A program made the position numbers and the translations under genes. A DNA stretch of 9,413 bases, taken from positions 7,052 to 16,464 of the forward strand of contig JAJYFQ010000007.1 of assembly GCA_021785375.1 (NCBI GenBank). Reading direction: 5' to 3'. Positions 6,717 through 9,413 of the stretch are shown here, one piece after another. The notes below the pieces were generated by a model. That model saw only the letters and a list, made by a program, of their open reading frames with translations, was not told where the DNA came from and searched no databases. Each line of letters begins with the position of its first letter. The first letter of the stretch is position 1. Source of the DNA: Microcaldota archaeon (GTDB lineage: Archaea; Micrarchaeota; Micrarchaeia; Micrarchaeales; CABMGC01).

Positions 6717-6983
6717 ATGGCGGCCAATAAAAGGACTAGTGGCACAACTACGCCTTAAAAAAGGGCATGGCATCCTGCAGCAGCGGTAATCTTCTTCATA
6801 GTCGCGCTTGCCATCTTCTCAATTACATTATATGATATAACCTCTGCGGCAATGTCACAGCAGGCTGTGCAGAACTCGCAGCGTGCCTGTCCTGGTGCCT
6901 CGGTCACTGGTTCTGCCCAGAGCGTCTGGGCGAAGATTGGAGAAAAACATTATAAACCCAGGCTCAGTAAGAGGGTTGGGTGA
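6717..6983 (+). pseudogene. Small single-pass membrane protein frame interrupted by an in-frame TAA
   Basis: ATG 6717 opens a basic, Thr-rich N-terminus (MAANKRTSGTTTP), then TAA at 6756-6758 stops it after 13 codons. The same frame continues without another stop for 74 codons: a basic start (KRAWHP), a strongly hydrophobic segment AAAVIFFIVALAIFSITLY (about 19 residues, one membrane span), then polar sequence with SQQAVQNSQRACPGASV, ending in TGA at 6981. Both halves are in the same frame, so a single base substitution in the first TAA would restore an 88-residue membrane protein; a single insertion or deletion would not. No ATG, GTG or TTG precedes the hydrophobic segment after the stop (the next ATG is 6852). 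It may be a recent pseudogene, a strain or assembly variant, stop read-through, or a 13-codon leader peptide. The last part overlaps a TATA-like box, so its true C-terminus is uncertain. Confidence 0.45.
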
Positions 6984-7065
6984 AGAGTTGGTCTGGCGAG
7001 GGTGTGGTATGCCAGGATCCTTCAGCCGGAGCTCCGATCGCAGAAAACCGAACAGTCAAACATTG
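6984..7065 (+). other. Unassigned spacer with TATA-like box just upstream and a 10-bp palindrome
   Basis: No convincing coding frame or tRNA is seen here. A TATA-like ATTATAAACC at 6949-6958 would place a transcription start near 6979. The stretch contains CTGGC (6993-6997) pairing with GCCAG (7011-7015) and the perfect palindrome CGGAGCTCCG at 7027-7036, which lies about 30-40 bp upstream of the debranching-gene TATA box. The palindrome is well placed for a regulator, and the whole could be a short RNA, but neither is shown by the sequence alone. Confidence 0.25.
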
Positions 7066-7074
7066 TTTATATAT
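7066..7074 (+). promoter_or_regulatory. TATA box of the debranching-enzyme gene
   Basis: TTTATATAT is a near-consensus archaeal TATA box. With normal spacing, transcription starts near 7095-7097, about 40 nt before ATG 7137. This gene therefore has a true leader, unlike its neighbours. Confidence 0.65.
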
Positions 7075-7098
7075 CAAGGGCGGAAGAGGGTATCTGGG

Positions 7099-7124
7099 GC
7101 ACTAATGCTAGATGGCGTTAGTGC
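7099..7124 (+). promoter_or_regulatory. Stem-loop at the 5' end of the debranching-gene mRNA
   Basis: GCACTAATGC (7099-7108) pairs with GCGTTAGTGC (7115-7124) over 10 base pairs, one of them G-U, around the 6-nt loop TAGATG. The predicted transcription start is 2-4 bases before the stem, and the ribosome-binding sequence follows it directly, so the element sits at the extreme 5' end of the message. It may stabilise the mRNA or control access to the ribosome-binding site. The G-U pair in place of a Watson-Crick pair hints at folding as RNA rather than a DNA operator, though an operator for a dimeric repressor is the main alternative. Confidence 0.6.
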
Positions 7125-7131
7125 GGGGTGG
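7125..7131 (+). promoter_or_regulatory. Ribosome-binding site deciding ATG 7137
   Basis: GGGGTGG, within the longer GGGGTGGTG, lies 5-12 bases before ATG 7137 and matches part of the archaeal Shine-Dalgarno consensus (GGTG). It falls over the in-frame GTG codons at 7128 and 7131, which argues that these are not the start. Confidence 0.5.
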
Positions 7132-7136
7132 TGTTC

Positions 7137-8387
7137 ATGATAAAGACGATGGTCAGTGCCGATGCGCTCCGAAGTGCCCATAGGGGAAGCGAGGCAGGTG
7201 CGGACTACAGGGGGCTTCCGCGCAGTCTTATCGCCGACATCGAGAGGCTCACCAACAGGGACGGGTACATCAATGCGGGGATTCCCCGCTTCGAATACCT
7301 TTTCGGAAGGGACTCGATAATATCGGCGCTGCAGCTCCTGCCCATCGACCCGGGGGTGGCGAGATCCACCCTTACCGAACTCGCGGCACGGCAGGGAACC
7401 AAGCCCGACAGGGAGACCAACGAGGAGCCGGGAAAGATACTCCACGAGTGCTATGGCAATGGGGCGGATCGGGCATTCATGGAGTACAAGGCAGAGCTCG
7501 GATGGCTCAAGCCTGGAAAGCCGGTCTACTTTTCAGTCGACAGCACGCCGCTCTTCCTGATCCTCTTCTCGGAGTACTACTCGCTCACCAGGGACAGGTC
7601 TGTGTTCGAACTCATGCCTAAAGTCGACGCGGCAGTGAGGTGGATCCTTGACTACGGCATGGATGGCGGGCTCGTGAGGTACGGCAAGCCTGGCGAGGGG
7701 AAGGGCCTCCAGTCGCAGAGTTGGAAGGATGGCATAGGCAGGCTTCTCGACGAGGCAGTAGGGCCTGTGGCTGTCGTCGAGGTGCAGGGATATGCTTACC
7801 ATGCGCTGGTCTCTCTCTCGTCGCTGGTCTATGATTCAAGGAACCCAATGCTTGCTGCAAGGATGAGATCCGCGGCAGCCACTCTAAGGGAGCGCCTCAA
7901 CGACTTCTGGATGCCCAAAGAGGGATCCTATGCTCTTGCGATCGATGGAAACGGAAGGAGGATAGAGTCTGTGGCGAGCAATCCCGGCCATCTGCTCTTC
8001 ACGGGAATACTCGACAGGGATCGTGCCGACTCGGTGGTATCGAGGCTCTTCAAGCCTGATATGCTGACCCCATATGGCATAAGGACCCACTCCATGCTCG
8101 ATCCGGCATTCGACGAGCGCGACTACCAGCTCGGAACCGTATGGCCGCACGACAACGGCATCATAGCGTGGGGCCTGAAGAGAAGGGGCTATGCCGACGA
8201 GTACGGTGCTGTGGGGAACTCTGTCATTAATGCATACAAAGAGACCGGAACAGCTCCGGAGTACAACGGCGTCTCAAGTGAGAACAGGCTCATGGATCCC
8301 GGCGAGCTCCGCGTGGAGCCGTGCACCATCCAGGGATGGACCGCGGCCACACTGGCCAACCTCTTTGCAGGTATGCAGCAGGCATGA
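7137..8387 (+). CDS. Glycogen debranching / amylo-alpha-1,6-glucosidase-type hydrolase, catalytic domain only
   Basis: A 416-residue (alpha/alpha)6-barrel glycoside hydrolase of the amylo-alpha-1,6-glucosidase (debranching) group, acting on alpha-glucan or oligosaccharide. Conserved blocks in order: INAGIPRFEYLFGRDSII (45-62), ETNEEPGKILHE (93-104), FSVDSTPLFL (132-141), QSWKDG (194-199), VEVQGYAYHAL (214-224), SNPGHLLFTGI (281-291), YGIRTHS (313-319), YQLGTVWPHDNGIIAWGL (330-347) and EPCTIQGWTAA (394-404). Acidic residues in QSWKDG, EVQG and the final block are candidates for catalysis, but I cannot assign acid and base. Relatives are usually around 650-700 residues with an N-terminal beta-rich domain; this protein starts directly at the barrel, and no such domain is coded in the 500 bp upstream. 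There is no signal peptide, so it acts in the cytoplasm. ATG 7137 is supported by a ribosome-binding site and a structured leader. The exact linkage cut is uncertain. Confidence 0.88.
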   Translation: MIKTMVSADALRSAHRGSEAGADYRGLPRSLIADIERLTNRDGYINAGIPRFEYLFGRDSIISALQLLPIDPGVARSTLTELAARQGTKPDRETNEEPGKILHECYGNGADRAFMEYKAELGWLKPGKPVYFSVDSTPLFLILFSEYYSLTRDRSVFELMPKVDAAVRWILDYGMDGGLVRYGKPGEGKGLQSQSWKDGIGRLLDEAVGPVAVVEVQGYAYHALVSLSSLVYDSRNPMLAARMRSAAATLRERLNDFWMPKEGSYALAIDGNGRRIESVASNPGHLLFTGILDRDRADSVVSRLFKPDMLTPYGIRTHSMLDPAFDERDYQLGTVWPHDNGIIAWGLKRRGYADEYGAVGNSVINAYKETGTAPEYNGVSSENRLMDPGELRVEPCTIQGWTAATLANLFAGMQQA

Positions 8388-8403
8388 GCTCCGGCCATCC
8401 TCG

Positions 8404-8441
8404 GTGAGTAGGCTCACAGCAGCTTCAGTCCCAGTGTGAGC
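8404..8441 (+). terminator. Alternative hairpins downstream of the debranching gene
   Basis: GTGAG (8404-8408) can pair with CTCAC (8413-8417), and the overlapping GCTCACA (8412-8418) can instead pair with TGTGAGC (8435-8441) over 7 bp. The two foldings exclude each other because they share CTCAC. The site is 17 bases after the stop codon; T-rich sequence lies somewhat further on (8443-8462). A 3' end or termination role is plausible but unproven. The rest of the 173-bp gap holds only the promoter of the next gene. Confidence 0.35.
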
Positions 8442-8531
8442 ATGTCTATCTCCTTGCTCTTACAGTGCAACTAGCAACTGCTTCATCACATCTTACCACT
8501 ATGTATTTAGATGCGGGGCTATTACAAAAGC

Positions 8532-8540
8532 TTTATTAAA
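8532..8540 (+). promoter_or_regulatory. TATA box of the secreted Thr-rich protein gene
   Basis: TTTATTAAA, preceded by the purine-rich CAAAAG that resembles a TFB recognition element, is centred 25 bp before ATG 8561. The message is probably leaderless. Confidence 0.6.
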
Positions 8541-8560
8541 ACCAAGCTGTAACTACGGGT

Positions 8561-9413
8561 ATGGACAAAGCGACAATGCAGAAGGCCAGGATCTACTTCT
8601 TACTTGCCTTTATCTGGGCCTGCCTGGCAACGGCCAACTTGCATGCTGAGCCTTACGTCCAGATAACCATCAGTCCCAGCTCAGCCACGATCTCACAGGG
8701 TCAGTCCATAACGCTCCATGCCAATGCAAGCTGCTTCGGAACGTGCAACTACAGCCAGCAAGACTGGTACAACAACTCGCAGTCAAATCCGAGCTACTAC
8801 TATCCTATAAGCGGTGCAACCCAGTACAGCTATGTCGTTAGGGGCACCAGCCCCGGCACATACGGGTATATCTTCTGCCTGTACAACACGTACAATGGCT
8901 CCTACTACAAGGAGTGCAGCAATTCCGCCCAGGTCGCCGTGGCCCAGCCCTCCACTACTATATCGTCAACTGTCTACACCACCTCCCAAACTACCACCAT
9001 ACCAGCGACAACTGCGGCCCCTACAACAGTGGTTGTGACCACGGTTCCAACATCCCAAGAGTGGTGCGCCTTCCTGTACCGGAGCCCTTCAAATGGCGGA
9101 ACGACTCTACCACAACCGTCGGCATGTGCGGGCATAGGGAGTTTCCTTACAATAAGTGCCACCCCTGCCAGCGGATACAAGTTCGCATACTGGTCTGGTT
9201 TGCCTGCAGATTGCAACTACGTATATGGCACATCAAGTGCTTACCAGAGCACCGACATAGCGTGCCAATCTGCGGGGAACTTCTCCATGTACGCATATTT
9301 CACCACTTTAACATCAACAGCGCCGACTACATCGGCGGTTCAGACAACAATCGCCCCTTCCACTTCGTATCATTGCAAGGTTTCTGGCATCCTTAAAGGA
9401 TATGGCGAGATAG
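8561..9413 (+). CDS. Secreted surface protein with Ig-like domain, Thr-rich linkers and a beta-repeat; 3' end beyond window
   Basis: This frame runs open from ATG 8561 to the window edge without a stop codon: 284 residues plus one base. Residues 1-10 are basic, 11-25 form a hydrophobic core (IYFLLAFIWACLATA), and cleavage is likely after Ala25 or Ala29. Residues 33-127 resemble an Ig-like domain (ITISPSSATISQGQSITL, then YPISGA and SPGTYGYIFCL) with cysteines at 58, 62, 106 and 119. Residues 129-166 are a Thr/Ser/Pro-rich, mucin-like linker. Residues 168-248 resemble the InlB-type beta-repeat group (LTISATPASGYKFAYWSG and YAYF), with further cysteines. A second Thr-rich linker begins at 249. 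Several N-glycosylation sequons are present, for example Asn56, Asn63, Asn112 and Asn240. It is probably a cell-surface adhesin or S-layer-associated protein; the exact role is unknown. A later in-frame ATG at 8576 is a possible start. Confidence 0.83.
   Translation, partial: MDKATMQKARIYFLLAFIWACLATANLHAEPYVQITISPSSATISQGQSITLHANASCFGTCNYSQQDWYNNSQSNPSYYYPISGATQYSYVVRGTSPGTYGYIFCLYNTYNGSYYKECSNSAQVAVAQPSTTISSTVYTTSQTTTIPATTAAPTTVVVTTVPTSQEWCAFLYRSPSNGGTTLPQPSACAGIGSFLTISATPASGYKFAYWSGLPADCNYVYGTSSAYQSTDIACQSAGNFSMYAYFTTLTSTAPTTSAVQTTIAPSTSYHCKVSGILKGYGEI

Noticed and set aside
6984..7062. tRNA or tRNA-like gene in the spacer
   Set aside because: No T-arm consensus, no acceptor stem and no CCA-side pairing could be assembled.
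6883..7140. Open frame of 85 codons upstream of the debranching gene
   Set aside because: It begins at GTG, has no recognisable domain, and spans a TATA box and the stem-loop, so it is most likely a chance frame.
8414..8464. Minus-strand short frame reading KEIDMLTLGLKLL before a stop
   Set aside because: It looks protein-like, but only 17 codons from a TTG remain open, and an upstream stop prevents extension; it could be chance or a tiny remnant.
8414..8497. Minus-strand C/D box guide RNA: GTGATGA then CTGA
   Set aside because: The C-like and D-like boxes are about 54 nt apart, good C'/D' boxes are lacking and the flanks do not form a terminal stem.
1..9413. CRISPR array, insertion sequence or transposon ends
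   Set aside because: No regularly spaced direct repeats, transposase frames or terminal inverted repeats were seen.

Overview
The window looks archaeal and is most like a small-genome lineage of the Micrarchaeota/ARMAN kind living in acid; this taxonomic placement is an inference, not a search result. The evidence is as follows. Nearly every start codon lies about 22-35 bp downstream of an AT-rich TATA-type box and has almost no leader. There is an archaeal-type KsgA/Dim1 methyltransferase. A secreted protein matches the thermopsin (A5) acid protease family, which is known from acidophilic archaea. The last gene is a secreted Thr/Ser-rich protein of archaeal cell-surface type. Genes are short, closely packed, often divergent or convergent, and overlap in places.

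Layout. 1-398 (+): 3' part of a basic helical protein I do not recognise. 414-1610 (-): thermopsin-like secreted protease. 1715-3069 (-): rpiB-prs, a two-gene unit overlapping by one base, which turns ribulose-5-phosphate into ribose-5-phosphate and then PRPP. A 75-bp divergent promoter region separates it from ksgA (3145-3936, +), whose 3' end overlaps by 35 bp a convergent metallo-beta-lactamase-fold hydrolase (3902-4552, -). From a second divergent promoter run a Nudix hydrolase (4614-5087, +), then a degenerate tandem copy that has lost the RExxEE glutamates (5201-5686, +), then a branched-chain aminotransferase, ilvE (5725-6633, +).

6634-7136 is the largest stretch without an intact gene. 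It holds an inverted repeat at the ilvE stop, a promoter followed by a small membrane-protein frame broken by an in-frame TAA at codon 14, a second TATA-like box, and the promoter and leader of the next gene. That gene (7137-8387, +) is a glycogen-debranching/amylo-alpha-1,6-glucosidase-type (alpha/alpha)6 hydrolase that lacks the usual N-terminal domain. It is the one gene here with a real leader: a 10-bp stem-loop followed by a GGTG-rich ribosome-binding site. After a 173-bp gap a secreted Ig-like/Thr-rich protein starts at 8561 and runs off the right edge with no stop codon.

Together the recognisable genes cover nucleotide-precursor supply (RpiB, Prs), ribosome maturation (KsgA), branched-chain amino acid metabolism (IlvE), glucan use, nucleotide-type hydrolysis (Nudix) and two exported proteins. 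No rRNA, tRNA, CRISPR array or insertion sequence was found. The best leads are the Nudix enzyme/pseudoenzyme pair, the 5'-terminal stem-loop of the debranching gene, and the interrupted membrane frame.
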